A stretch of 64,000 nucleotides of DNA from Carcinoscorpius rotundicauda (GCA_011833715.1 CM022398.1:37463793-37527792), one strand, 5' to 3'. Positions 13,401-25,700 are shown, counted from the stretch's first letter. Numbers and translations: made by a program. Notes: a model not told the origin generated them from the sequence alone.

Positions 13401-14124
13401 GAACAGTGAAAGTGGACCAGTCTGCCTGATCCAGCTTCCACCAAGGCACGCGGGTAGGGTGGCATCGACCACGGCCAGTCTCTCTCAAAACGATCGGAAA
13501 ATGATCACTGCCTAGTGAATTACTGTCAACCCTCCATTAAAAATGGGAGAATAATGAAGGGGAGCAAACTGAGAGGTCAATAGGGGTAAAGGACTGACTA
13601 GGAGCATGAAAGTAAGTGGAAAAACCAGTATTGAAAAGAGAAAGATTGTGATCACAGAGCATCCGCTCTACAGATCGACCCCTCCCATCAATAATAGCAC
13701 TTCCCCAGAGGGGATGGTGTCCATTGAAATCTCCCAGGATTAGAAATGGAGATGGCAACTGTTCAATGAGAGCATCAAGTTCTGATTGATCGTATGTCTC
13801 TCCAGGGGACAGGTACAGAGAACAAACAGTGATGGTATGACCCAAGGAAACACGGATGGCTACGGCCTCCAAGGGTGTGTTGAGTGACAAAGACAGGGTG
13901 GGCACATGTTGATCAACCAAAAGTGCCATCCCTCCATGTACTCGACCATCACACAACCTGTCATTTCTGTACAAAGAAAACTGCCGAATGGAGACTGTAT
14001 CAGCAGATTTGAGAAATGTTTCTTGTAAAGAAAGTCAAACAGGATAGTAAGAAGCAATCAGTGTTTTGATATCATCCAGATTAGAACGTAAACCTCGACA
14101 GTTCCATTGTATCAAGGTGGCCAT
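10434..14124 (-). pseudogene. LINE ORF2: endonuclease - reverse transcriptase - RNase H, broken
   Basis: The start codon is at 14124-14122 (MATLIQWNCRGLRSN, the usual first strand of an exonuclease-endonuclease-phosphatase domain). Endonuclease motifs LILGDFNGHHPLWGS (about 13.7 kb) and SDHFP (about 13.5 kb) follow. The RT shows YVDD at 12123-12112 and PQGCVLS upstream of it. RNase H follows with TDGS, AELYA, YTDS and GNELGD, which supply the four acidic residues, and the protein ends in a CSLCN...H...C zinc-like segment. Breaks: in-frame TGA at 14037-14035 (codon 30), TAA at 13539-13537, and a frameshift between RT and RNase H near 11750. The catalytic residues themselves look intact, so inactivation is by disruption and not by active-site loss. 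Confidence 0.88.
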
Positions 14125-15371
14125 TTTTGAGAACAGGTAGGTGAAGTGGCTGGAGAACCCTTCGGTTTACGACCACGTCTTTTTTCTTTACTGTCTTTAA
14201 TCGGAGGATGTCTATCAACCTCCATGGATCCTGCTCTGGGTCGAGGGGGCAGGTTTTTGTTATTGGAAGAGGAATCCAGTGACTGAGGGCGCAAACGAAT
14301 AATTGTTTTGTCTCTTGTGGTTGGAGAAAATTATGTATCAGAAGAAATGTCTGTATTTGAAAGTGAAGGACGTGGATCTTGAGGCTTATTGGAAGGTATG
14401 GGAGGAACAGAGATAGGAGGGGAAGTCGATTCATCAACTTTTTTAACCACGGAGGTCAGAAGGCTTTTCATTTGTTTTGAAAATGATTTTTTTGGAGGCA
14501 CAGAGAGATCTGTCTGCACACCCACTGTAGTTGTGGAATGAAGTGCAGGAGCATATGTCCGAGATGGAGTTGTGGACAGCAATTTCCGAGCCTCAGGATA
14601 ACTAATGTTATGTGTTGATTTCAAATGCTGCACCTCTTTTTCCTCCAACCATTTTGGGCAAGAATGAAAGTAAGAGGGGTGAGAACCATTGCAGTTTACA
14701 CAATGCGGGCATAGTGGTCCTTGCCTCCACAACGAGCACATGTCAGGGAACCACGACAAAAAGTCTGAGTGGCCGAATATCTGATATTGGAAACATCGAA
14801 GGGGGTTTGGAATGTATGGCCGAACCCTGCAAATGAGATAACCTGCCTTGATGGTGGCAGGTGCACGTGGTGAAGTAAATGTTAAAACGAGGGAATTTGT
14901 TGGCAGTGTAACTCCATCTTTGCGAGTGGAGATGCGCCTCACTGCAGAAACTCCTTGAGTGGAGAGACCAGCAAGAATCTCTGACTCGGGAACATTCTTC
15001 AAGTCCCTTTCAACAATAATTCTTGTGAAGAATTCAAAGTAGCATGGGGTGTAACCTCAATAGGTATATCCCCAATTGCCTTTGAATTCAAGAGGAGTTC
15101 ACTGTGTTGGGATGTGGATGTTTCAACCAATATGTCACCAGATCGAAGCTTCTTCACTGACTTTGGACAGCCAGCAAGTCCCTCTAGTCCATTTTGAATA
15201 GAAAAAAGGGGACATTTGCCCTAAAGGTTTTTCCGAAAGAGAATGCAAAATAAGAAAATGAGGTACGTGTGTTACTGATGTTGAAGATTGCTGTTCTGAG
15301 TATTCAAGACGTGGTCGCTTAGCCATTGACTGTTTTTTTACAATTTTATTTACATTTTTTTGAGGATCCAT
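14112..15371 (-). pseudogene. LINE ORF1: Gag-like nucleic-acid-binding protein, broken
   Basis: It begins MDPQKNVNKIVKKQ at 15371 and ends KGSPATSPTCSQKWPP with the TGA at 14114-14112. The middle holds a Cys/His region (PLCPHCVNCNGSHPSYFHSC) typical of I/Nimb Gag zinc knuckles, and a preceding knuckle that has lost a Cys (CFQYQIFGHS, where FQC is expected). A stop at 15137-15135 with a frame change before 15002, and an in-frame TAA at 14333-14331, break it. Its last codons overlap the ORF2 start (ATG at 14124) by 13 bases in another frame, which suggests coupled translation of the two ORFs in the living ancestor. Confidence 0.82.
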
Positions 15372-15811
15372 AGGAAAGAGGAAAAGTTTCGGTACCCACT
15401 GACCCCACCCACCATGGAGCCCTACAAGGGAACGCACTACAAAGTCATGCAGGGACAATGCAGCAACGCCAGGGTTTCGTGAGCACTATACCCAAACACC
15501 AGCATCAGGCACAATGTTCACAACACTCGTTGAGAACTTCCAACATTGGTACTTGGTTGGCTCTAGCCCAAGTGGACCAGCCGATTGACCCATGGGGGCC
15601 ACCCAAGGGCCGCCCGTCTACAGGAACACGAGGCCAAAGTGGTGTGTTAGGGTTGGACCCCTCAACCACCAGGATCCTCTCCTCCCCTTTACAGGTCGCC
15701 ATGCACGGCAAACACGTGGGTGAATGTTTAGATCCCAGAGAAGGTAACCAGACAGAACAGAACCTTCCCTGGGAGGTCCCCTCACAACGTACAGGAATCC
15801 ACACCGAGGGA
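15372..15811 (-). other. 5' untranslated leader of the LINE
   Basis: GC-rich compared with its surroundings; it runs from the right target-site duplication to the ORF1 start. As with other I-clade elements it would have to carry an internal promoter, but no specific motif is evident to me. Open frames on either strand here are not convincing proteins. Confidence 0.6.
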
Positions 15812-15823
15812 GATTTGTGACAA
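15812..15823. repeat. Target-site duplication, right copy
   Basis: Exact match (gatttgtgacaa) to 9171-9182, at the 5' end of the LINE. Confidence 0.85.
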
Positions 15824-16108
15824 GAAATCTTAAAATTATATAATTTACAGAATACAATTCCTGGAAAAATATTGCACTGGTTAGTCATATGAACTGATTT
15901 TATGAAAAAATATTCTTATTTACCAACATACATGTTGGTTTGGTCTCCCAACCACCAAGAGGAAAAACAATATAATGATTCACATATTAGTTTCACACAC
16001 AAAAAATTTACAAAAGTTTTTACTTTTACCATAAAGCCAGTTTACTTTATCTAGGCAGAATAACCACTGTATCTCTTGCGAAGCAGTCTTTGCCACTATA
16101 CACATATT
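15824..16108. repeat. Rearranged copy of parts of 7.58-9.10 kb
   Basis: Pieces matching 7582-7649, about 9081-9101 and 8606-8779 stand side by side in that order, same orientation, with high identity. The order differs from the source, so this is not a simple deletion of one duplicate. Confidence 0.7.
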
Positions 16109-16122
16109 ACACATAATAATGT

Positions 16123-16328
16123 GATGGAAATGGGAGATATGAGAAACAACAGCTCTATAACCAGAAATCAAATATAACCAAGATCCATGGTAAAAAAGCT
16201 ATGTCAAGAATTCAGCCACCTGAGCCAATGAAAGAGTGACAGCTGAAAATCTTCTGATAGAAGACCAACTGTGAAAGACTTTCCATCTATGCTGGTAAAA
16301 TGCTACAGATAAAGAACAAAGAGAAGTG
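16123..16328 (-). repeat. Internal duplication in the DIRS remnant, copy 1
   Basis: Near-identical over about 206 bases to 16510-16715 (offset 387). It covers the start of the recombinase N-terminal domain. Confidence 0.9.
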
Positions 16329-16509
16329 CGATCCTCAGGGGAAGCTGAGTATATATAATTATTATATACTCTTAATGGGTAAGAGGTGTCATGACAGATG
16401 CATGAAAAATCACATGAATCTAATAATGGAGTTTGCTTTAGAGTCCTCTGAATCCAAAAGAAATGCATACGAATAACTAGAATATGGGAAGTAAAGACCT
16501 TGCACAATT

Positions 16510-16715
16510 GATGGAAATGGGAGATATGGGAAACAATAGCTCTATAACCATAAATCAAATATAACCAAGATCCATGGTAAAAAAGCTATGTCAGGAATTC
16601 AGCCACCTGAGCCAATGAAAGAGTGACAGTTGAAAATCTTCTGATAGAAGACCAACTGTGAAAGACTTTCCATCTATGCTGGTAAAATGCTACAGATAAA
16701 GAACAAAGAGAAGTG
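16510..16715 (-). repeat. Internal duplication in the DIRS remnant, copy 2
   Basis: Same segment as 16123-16328, only a few differences, although the element itself is heavily decayed. The duplication is therefore far younger than the insertion. Confidence 0.9.
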
Positions 16716-18949
16716 GTTAATGACAAAAAGATCTCACTTGTAAATCCAGAGCTCCTCCCCAAGGACTGGATAAAAGTCATGTGTGAAGAAGTACATTGAG
16801 AAGGTTACGATGGAGAACTGGGGACTGAGGTTAAAGCAGTGTGAAATAGAAAAAGAGGCATGAGAAGCTTGATGTACAAATGTTGAAGCCTGGGAAACTA
16901 GCCAATGAATGGCTATCAGAAAGACCCAGAATGAAATGGATTGTACCAGCAAAATCACTCAATGTAATAAATAGATAGGAGAGTTCATATTAAGGTATTT
17001 GTGTGACCAGTCCCGACTGAATGCATCTACCACCTGAGCCTATAAATGTAAGACATGGGACAAGAAGAAGAGTAATTTGGTCCTGCAATCCATGGCATAT
17101 ACACCCAATTGGGGTTGATCCCAAAGCAGGCAAAGGTGTTTGAACACCAACTGATCTAAAGATCACTCAATGAGAAATATAAAGTCTGAACTTTAAAGAT
17201 GATCCACCACAAGACTGAAAGCACCCAGTACATGACAAGCCAGAAGTTGGACATGATGTGCCTTAGCCCAGAAGAAAAGATCTCTAGTTCAAAAACAAAG
17301 AACTCTGGACTGAGTGCTCCTTTGGTGATTGATATGAGCTACCAATGTGAAATTACCTGAAGGAATCATCACCAGATGGGTGAGTAAACAAAAAAAGAAA
17401 ATGAGGTAAGGCACAGCAAACAGTCAAAAGCTCAAGAATATTGATATACAAGACATGTTAATCTGTACACCAGTCTTGAAGAAAAGCATCTGAGGAAGGA
17501 TGAATATCCAGGTATGGGGGAGGCAATGGTACCCCAACTGATGTATGAGCTTTAATGAGTCATATATGTAGATAAACATTTACAGAAGAAGGAAAGGAAA
17601 TACTGGTGAAAAAAGGATCCCATGACCATGTTGAGAGAGTTTGATGGATGAGATGTTACATGGGCAAGAGGCATAAAAGAGAAAGAAGAGCTTAACCTGC
17701 AAGGTGTCAAAAAAAAAAAATCATAAATGAACCAAATATGGAGTGGATTGGAGTGACTTCCCCAGTTTAATTATCCATCTTACCCTGGATAAGTAAGTTC
17801 ACCTGAAATATTGACTACATATTGCAACATAACTTGATGGGTCAACTTGTCAAAGGACATGAGCCAAATGATAAAAGAAACTATATCAATGTACTCCAGA
17901 GACTGTAAAGGATAAATTTTATTCCTACTATAAGAATCAGGAGAACAAATACAACTAATTAATGCATAGAAGAAAAGTGCAGGGCTAGACAAAACATGGT
18001 ATGTAGGTTAGAGAACTGTCAAGAAGACAAAGTAGAAAATCATATGGATCTTCCCACTCTGGAGGTTAGGCACTTGGGAAGTAAATGTAGTGAAAGATCA
18101 TCCTGCTTAAAGGTTAAGTACATGACAAAAATTGGCAACATCCTGAACATCATGAGAAAGTAAAAGAAACCATGATTTAAAAATTGGATAATCAAACTTG
18201 GCTCTATAACTCTTAAGCACAACAGAAATTGATTCAAGGTTTAAAATTGAAAATGCCTGAGATAAAAAAGTACTGAAATAAACTGCAAACTCTTTAGGAT
18301 TAGGGATAGCTTACAAATCCTGTCCTTAAAATGTTGTAGGAATAAAGCTTGAGCAAAAGATTAATCCTGTTCAAAATTTTGAAAAAAATTGGGTGTTTCA
18401 GAATTTAAGTATTCAAATGACCATGAAACCCATCCAGGAAACTGGCATATAATTTATTAACTGCTTAAAAAGACTGATCAATGAGCACTGAAATGAAACC
18501 ATGGGATCTCCTTGCACATTAGAAGCGAACAACATGCATAAAGTAGTAGTAGTGTTCCAAATATTTATAAAACCAAAAATGACAATTATTTAAGAATTCA
18601 TACCAATGTTAACAGTGCAACCATCTGAAAGAAAATTTGCATTATGACAGGAAAGTAGAGCTCAAATGACATCTTTTGGTGCACAAAAAATAAGTCAAAT
18701 ATAAGATGACATAGTAAGAGCTATGAGTAAGTTGATGGATGCTCCACATTGTTTAAAGGTCATTCATTCAGGACTTTTAGCCACCCAATTATTAATGAGA
18801 TAAACTTTACAAAGAAATGATTTCAGCATTTCATAGGTAAATCTGTTTGACTTAAATTATGTTTTCAACATCTAAAGGCCAACAAATCCAAGTAGTTGTG
18901 GTAAATTCTTTTCCCCTACTTAAATTACTATTAGCTTAAGTCAATGTCT

Positions 18950-19102
18950 TTATACCTTGTGTATCATGTAATCTGTTATTTTCAATAGATGTGCTCGCAA
19001 GTCTTTGCCATATTTAGGATAGGAAAGCAACCTCAAGGCCACCTTTTTCTTATGTTCTTCAGAAGTTTTAGTAGATATATTTTTACAATGGAATTTTCTC
19101 AT
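18950..19102 (-). CDS. Short coding-like segment, unknown protein
   Basis: A 50-codon frame of markedly protein-like composition (KTSEEHKKKVALRLLSYPK, then YGKDLRAHLLKITDYMIHK) in an otherwise stop-rich AT-rich stretch. An AAG|GTATAA context at 18956/18955 could be a splice donor just before the stop. I see no convincing acceptor upstream. It could be an exon of the minus-strand Kelch gene, of another gene, or a piece of a decayed transposon. I do not recognise the protein. Confidence 0.25.
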   Translation of the reverse strand: MRKFHCKNISTKTSEEHKKKVALRLLSYPKYGKDLRAHLLKITDYMIHKV

Positions 19103-20180
19103 TTGATGGATTAGTTAATTAGTACTTTACTTATTAAACTGATATTTCCACCTTACCTCAGCTCATCAAAAAAATAAACAAAGGGAATTCAGTGATATTC
19201 CTTACATGACTTCAGCTTTCATGCTACTTATGTATTTCACGTTTCTTCTCATCAGATACTTTGTCTGATAGTTTTCTCAGAGGTTATTACTCAAATCCTG
19301 TTTAAAGATATTCGAGTTGAAAAGGTAGAAATCTAGAAACAACTTCACGTCATCTAAACATTATCGTTTTTTAAATTTCTTTCAAAACATTCTCACTGTC
19401 ATTTCTTTTGCATTCACTCATTTATTTACATTTTCACTGGTATGCTGAAGAGTATCTTTGCACATTCACCAATTATTACCTTTTAAATTTTGTTGAGCAT
19501 AAAATAGCATCCTTAAACAATTTATCAACCATTTATCTAGTAGTTATATAGATGTCACCGTATTTACTGAAAATGGACTGTTTATGGGTTTTTCACTACT
19601 GATTTCCTTTGTATACACACATCCTTGAAAGCATGACAGATTCAGGTAAAACTGAGTTAACATTTGAACTACCAGATATATCTGCTTAATAACTGGAGAT
19701 ATATTAATAATGAAGTAACACTAAAACTTTTACAAACCAAGAACTTTGTTAATATGAACTATATTCTATGTAAATTATACAATATAGGTTAACTATATTT
19801 CTCATGCATATTAAACTATATTTTATTAATTTCAATAATTTGTATTGCATAAACTATATTCTATGTCATATAACTGAGATATTTATTTCTTATGATATAT
19901 TTTGAATTCTAATAAACTATAATCTATAGTTAAATCAAGTTTCTCATGTTTGGGACCATATTCACCATTCTTATTTATTTCTGTGTGTTTTTTGTTATTT
20001 TCATTATAGACTTAAGTATATAATTGAGATATGCATTTGTATTTCCAATGCAATATGAGGCAGAGCTAGAGAGGTCAACATCTAGCTCTGGTACTTCCAC
20101 CCAGGTGCAGCAGCCTGCTCAAAGCAGTTTACTATATAGAATCAATTAAATATAAATCTACATACCCTTGTCAGAAGCAC
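19103..20180. other. AT-rich non-coding DNA
   Basis: From about 19.73 to 19.95 kb there is a loose run of 'aactatattctatgt'-like words, a weak degenerate tandem repeat. Otherwise nothing recognisable. Confidence 0.45.
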
Positions 20181-20324
20181 ATCACTAACAAACTTGTCAG
20201 TTTTATTGCTGGTATACTGCAACACTTTGTACTGTTGGAGTCAAAAGACTTTCAAGATCTAATGAGAACTGTGGATTCTTGGTATATAACCAGCCACCTC
20301 ACTTTCAGAGGCTACAGAGATTGA
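20181..20324 (+). pseudogene. Possible hAT-type transposase fragment
   Basis: A 47-codon frame reading LVSFIAGILQHFVLLESKDF, then QDLMRTVDSWY and LTFRGYRD. The order 'L..fI......f.lvEs..F..L...ld..Y..psr.tf' is that of the N-terminal part of many hAT transposases (BED finger class). It is closed by a TGA, and downstream text to about 20.57 kb is mildly protein-like in mixed frames. No ends or target duplication were identified. Low-confidence call by eye. Confidence 0.3.
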
Positions 20325-22685
20325 CACCTTCAATGGTCCTTTCATTCCTGAAGAAGGCAATCCTCTAGGTTACAGAAAGATCCATTAAAGAAAATTTTCT
20401 ATCATATCTCCACTAGCAAAACTCTACCTGAGTGTTTCAGAATCCTCTGCCTTCAATGATCATTTCTATAGCTTCAGAGGCAAAACTCTCAAACCTCATT
20501 TCTGTCATATCACTAACAAGACATTTGAGAGACTGATGTTCCCAAAGAAAAATGGGCTGTATGATACCTATAACTCTCCTTTAAAATATATTGTTTGTTC
20601 TAAAACTTTATTATTGTATTTTGAAAAATAAAAGTATCAATATGTTATTACTTGTTCAAATTCTATTTTTCTCAGTTTTTAAAAAAGTTTTTCATAAAAT
20701 AAAAGTACCAAGATCTTACTGTCTGTTGTTTTATAATAATTGCATTTTACCTGAAAAAATTTAAATGAACATATTCATGAATACATTCCTATGTACCTGT
20801 ATTTGAACACTTACTATTTTTCTGTATTCATTTTCATATTCATAAAAATACTAAGTATTCATAATTGTAGTTGATTACTGATATCCAGAATTTGCTCCAT
20901 CTCTGCAATGTTAAATAAAATAATGAGACTGAGCACAAAGGAAATACAGAATGAATAATTTCTGTTACAAAATAAAACACAAAAACAATGAGTGAACTTG
21001 CTTTTCCTCACACAGGACTGTAACTTTTACTGAACTATTTCAACTCCTTTTCTTTCAAAATCCTGTTCCTAATAGTCTCAATTCAGTGTTCTTTATTTTG
21101 CAAAGAAACATCACATTTACCCAGAACAACAAATGTTAGTCACATGACAAGTAATTCTCATTAAATATCGGTAAGGCTGTAACTTATAGGTACCATTAAT
21201 TTGCCACTGTATGACATTGCTGTCATAAACTACCACAATTTGCAGTAATGCAGCAATAATTCTTAAGAACAACACAGGAACAAAGACAACTACAGAAAAA
21301 GCAACTTAACTCCTTTTCAGACAACACACAAAGAGAAACTTGCAGATATACAGTACAAATATATACAGAATAAATACTACAAAACAACCAGAAGACAAAA
21401 GAGTAGAGTATGTTTACGTATCACAGCAGCATAGCACAACTCACTAAATGATTTGGATTCCAATTTATTCTTATCATTGGATGTTATCAAAATCAGCAAA
21501 TGTACAAGTTGAAAACCTTTGAAGGAAGAGATTAATCATCAGTATTTGACCTACTGCAGTTCACTTTCAAATGAAACATAATCAATTGATCATGCTAACT
21601 CTTCAATATTATATGCTGCTGAACAACTTCCTGTATTAGTCATTTGCAAACACTTACTACATACCACTTCAATGTTGAATGCCTAGGAGTGCCATTTAAC
21701 AGTCATTTTCTTAAAGAAAAAATGCAGGTTTTACCAAGCATTTTGTTTAGAAAGCATCCTTTAATATCAGATCTTAGGTTACCATGTCTATTTTCAGGAG
21801 CTAGTTGTGATATTTATTGGTCTTCTTAGAGACCCAATCAACTTTCAATCTTCAGCAACGTCTTACAGACAGTCACCAAAGTGTAACCATGCATGAGACA
21901 TATTACCATAATGCAAGTTTCTTTCTATAGTAAATTTGAACTACCTTAAGTTACTCTTCCTTCACAGGATTGGTGGGTGCTTTTGTGCTTCCTCTGGTCA
22001 TACCCTTATATACAACTAGAGATTCTAATTAAACATCATGGAAGAGGTAAGATTTCATTCAAAACAGTAACATTTTAAAATTAAATTTAACCAAATATTT
22101 ACCTCTACCAAAAATATCCTACCTTCATTGTAAAACAAAAAAACTATAAAAGAAAAATTGAACAAAAACACCAGATATAAAACATGTTTATCAAACTAAT
22201 AATATGTATGTATGTTTATTTTATGAGGTAATAATTAATAAACACTAAAGAGGAGACAGATTTATGTCTTATAAATTCTTCAAGAAAAGTAATATCACTA
22301 AGCATGAACTACTCTTAAACTATATTTTCCAAAAGAAAAAAAGGTAGAGATTAAAACATTAAATGACCTCACACTTGTATGGATTTGTTTGATTAATTTT
22401 CAAAGATTTTCACTTATGCATATACTCTATTTACTGAGATGATTCATTATAGTGCTATCATTGCCAGTAATAAATTATCTCCACTAGCAGACTGTGTCCA
22501 GTAGTTAGCCAGTACACAGTCTAATAAGCCTAGCCACCGTGCCTCATGAACATAGTTATGTGTAAGTATGAAATGTGCAATAAAAAAATTCAAACATTGC
22601 TATTCTTCTCCAAGTGCAGGGGTTTTCATATATATCAAGATCTGGTAAATAAACAAGTATAACATGATTCCAAAAAAATGTATAC
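20325..22685. other. Non-coding, probably intron of the Kelch gene
   Basis: It lies downstream of the last Kelch exon I can place. I looked for a phase-0 minus-strand exon continuing the propeller and found none with a proper acceptor, donor and a Gly-Gly strand signature. Confidence 0.4.
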
Positions 22686-22765
22686 CTTCCATGAAACCAT
22701 TGTGTGATCCTGAAGAAAAGGAGGACCATATTCACTACAATAGATTTCTTTCCACTGGTTTTGAA
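22686..22765 (-). CDS. Kelch gene exon 5 (start of next blade)
   Basis: Acceptor ATTTTTAG, donor GGAAG|GTATAC. It encodes QNQWKEIYCSEYGPPF and LQDHTMVSWK, the W ... PP ... H-t-m-V part of a Kelch blade. Phase 1 in, phase 0 out. Confidence 0.8.
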
Positions 22766-25700
22766 CTAAAATTAAAAATCAGAAACTAAGTTCAGTATCC
22801 AAACTGCATTACTTCTACATTAAAAGTGGTGTATAAATTCTGAAATAAGAAAATTTTGAAAAACAACAACAAAACTTTTTGTGTGTCACACTAAATATGA
22901 TTTGTGTTAGTGCAATTTCATTTTTAATTTTCAGATTCTATTACAGTATACTTTGATACTGTGTGTTACTTGTATTAATTATTAAAAATTATAAAAGGCT
23001 TAACAACTTACACTTTAGAAAATGTTAAGATAATACACTTGCATACTACCTGAAGAAACTTATTTGAAAAATTAGACAAAAGCTTTTCCAAACACAAGAT
23101 GTAGATGATCTGGTTAAGAATTGTAAATAAAACTCTTGAAAAAAGTATTTGGAAAATTACAAAGTTTATATGAATAAATAGATATGTGTAAATGGAAACA
23201 AATTTCTGAAATAGTATGGAAAGAAAATCCATGCATTTTCTGCAAAAAGATAAATTGAATACAAGGTTGAACAACTGCCAAGTTTTTATACATTTTTATT
23301 CAAAGAAGAATAACATTTTTAGCTAGCTGTCTTTATCAGATCATACAGTTTATAATAATTTCACAGTATATATTTCATAGTTTATGGGCATTGCCAGTTT
23401 ACACAATGATAGGATGCATTACTTCAACAGTAATTAGCACTGGAGGAAGCAGCAAGAATCACAGGTGAAACTCAGCTGTAGTCTTTAGTGCTAACTATTA
23501 GCTACAGTTGAAATTTAAAAGAATTTTATATACTGCATATCAAAAATATGCAAAGACATTTGATTATAATACATATCAAATGTTAATAAAATTCATCAGA
23601 TATAGCTAGAAGGTCCTAAATTGTTAACAACATTTATCTTAAGTTTTTCACACTGCATTTCTGTTGTAACTTGTGGACACAGGTGCATATGGGGAGTAGG
23701 GAAGCAAAGCCCCTCCAAAAGTGAAGAGCACTAACTTGAAACATCATCCTTCTTTGAATAAAAATGTATAAAACTTGGCAATTATTCAACCTATAATTTA
23801 TATCATTTTAATATTTTCATTGCTTAAGCAATTTGTCCGGAAAAAGATAAAATCAAATTACAGCAGCATTTTAAAGAAGTTATACTGCAAAAAAACTGAC
23901 ACTCTAATTAAAATTATTAATTTAGTAATACATAATAGTTATCCTTAATATTGATAATTATACCACTGTCTTTTTATCACATTTCATCCTGAAGTTGGTA
24001 TTTTGTTTTTGCTTTTTTGTGCACATACACAAATTAGTTGTACAAGTTTGGTTATTTGTTACTGAACAACACAAAAATGTTCACATTTACAATGCTGTCA
24101 ATAAGGGCATAAACAGCATAATTCCTATTCCTTTTAACTTTATATCTAACAAAATGAGATGTTACATGTATCCTAAAGTTAGATGAGAGTACCAAGGTCA
24201 TTAAAGTGATGTGCAGGAATTACCATGTGTAGGAAAACTCCCATCTCTTGTATATATTTACTTTCACTCAACTGTATTTATTTTCATTAATGGTTATGTC
24301 TTATAAGGTGTTCCAATTGAAAAATAGATCTCTTTGCTTATTCTGTAGTTACTGTGTCAAAAAACAAGAGAAATTTGTACTAGAATAAAACAGTAACCAC
24401 GTCTTAATTATATGTTTCGATTTTTATTTACTGTTTTAGTTAATGAAATCAACTAAAAAGAATATAATGAAATACATTTGCATACTTTGGATAAATTAAT
24501 ATCACAAAGAAAAGCTAACTAAAGCTTTTGTTTAAATAATATTCAATTTATATAGTGTGTGTGTGTGTGTGTACTGATAAGACTAGAGATTTATTAAAGG
24601 AATTAATTACAAATTACAAAAAAGAAGGTTTATTTAATTCAGTCTCACAAAGTATTTTCAAGGAAAAACTGTGTTTAAACCTCCTATATAACCAACTGTC
24701 TTTAACATACACTCACCAGGATCATACTTCCACAGGTCTTTCAATGGTAAGCTCCCTGAAACTCCTCCATGTAAATAAAACAGTCCTTCTTCAGTCATGC
24801 ACACAGCATGCTTTGACCGAACACAAGGTGCATCACTATCATCTTTATTTGAACTGTCTACACTTGCCAGTGACCACATTCTCCCTAAGGAATAATGAAA
24901 TATTCATCTAGTACTTTTGTTTGCATAAACATTTTTATCTTGGACTTTATAATCAATGCATATTTAAGTACTACATAAATGTACCTATTTTTAATGAAAT
25001 AATTGGTCGCATTAGTGAAATAAAAACAATTAATAGTAATTTTATTGATAATTACAAAAAATATGTTCTGTCTTGAAATAAAAACTAAACAGCATGAGAG
25101 GGAGAAACTTCTGAAAAATATCACTTAATATGAAAAACCAAACAATAAACAGAAATTTTTAAAGGCATTTACAATTTCCATGGAATAATTAAGCTGAATA
25201 ATTACCCCGCCTCCACACATACACACACTAAAGATGATTCCTGAAAATACAGTCAAGAACAGTTTACAAAAATGGATGAAATCTATATTTACTTCTACAA
25301 TTACAATGAATCATGTCACAGTACTTGTTTCACAATTTAATTACATCACTGATAACAGAATAAACTGCCTAATGTTTAATACTGCACTAAACTATTATTA
25401 CAGATCATACTTTTCATACTGTATATTCACTAGCTTGTCTTTAACTTAAATTTATTAGTATACATAGCATTTAGTGGCTTAACATTCTATTTTTATTCAC
25501 ATTACACCCTATCTAATCAGTCTACAGCATGATCTTCTCCAATTGATTTTCATTTTAAATTGTTCTCTTATCATAATATATCCAAATAAATCTGTTCAAC
25601 AAGAACCTGTAAATTTAAAGTTATGAGAAGCTTTTTGTTGTGCAAGACTTTTCATATGACACACTTTTTGCTTTGCATTGTGAACTTCTCTACTCAAGGC

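Larger units (their letters stand above)
9183..15811 (-). mobile_element. Full-length, inactive I/Nimb-like non-LTR retrotransposon (LINE)
   Basis: A 6.6-kb element on the minus strand with, in transcription order, a 5' leader, ORF1 (Gag-like with zinc knuckles), ORF2 (AP endonuclease, reverse transcriptase, RNase H, Cys/His tail), a 3' untranslated region built from tandem repeats and a TTGA-type microsatellite tail. An endonuclease before the RT and an RNase H after it, together with the Gag wording, point to the I superfamily (Nimb-like); this is my recognition, not a search. A perfect 12-bp duplication flanks both ends, so both termini are defined and the insertion is full-length. Both ORFs carry stops and frameshifts, so it cannot move by itself. 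Confidence 0.88.
15990..18760 (-). mobile_element. Decayed DIRS-type (tyrosine recombinase) retroelement
   Basis: Read on the minus strand from right to left. Around 17.05-17.00 kb the frame gives DCRTKLLFFLSHVLHL, a stop, then AQVVDAFSRDWSHKYLNMN, which matches the end of the DIRS RT-RNase H region, where a 'DLFAT..N.kLP.f' block precedes 'vDAfs.dW'. Further on come FYQHRWKVFHSWSSIRRFS and LSLAQVAEFL, then GYRAIVSHISHFH, the N-terminal SAM-like part of a tyrosine recombinase ('Y...W..F..W', 'v..FL', 'I.GYR.ai'). Many stops and frameshifts make it a fossil. The left end is chewed off or rearranged near 16.0 kb; the right end is uncertain. DIRS is my best assignment; Ngaro/PAT relatives are alternatives. 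Confidence 0.6.
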
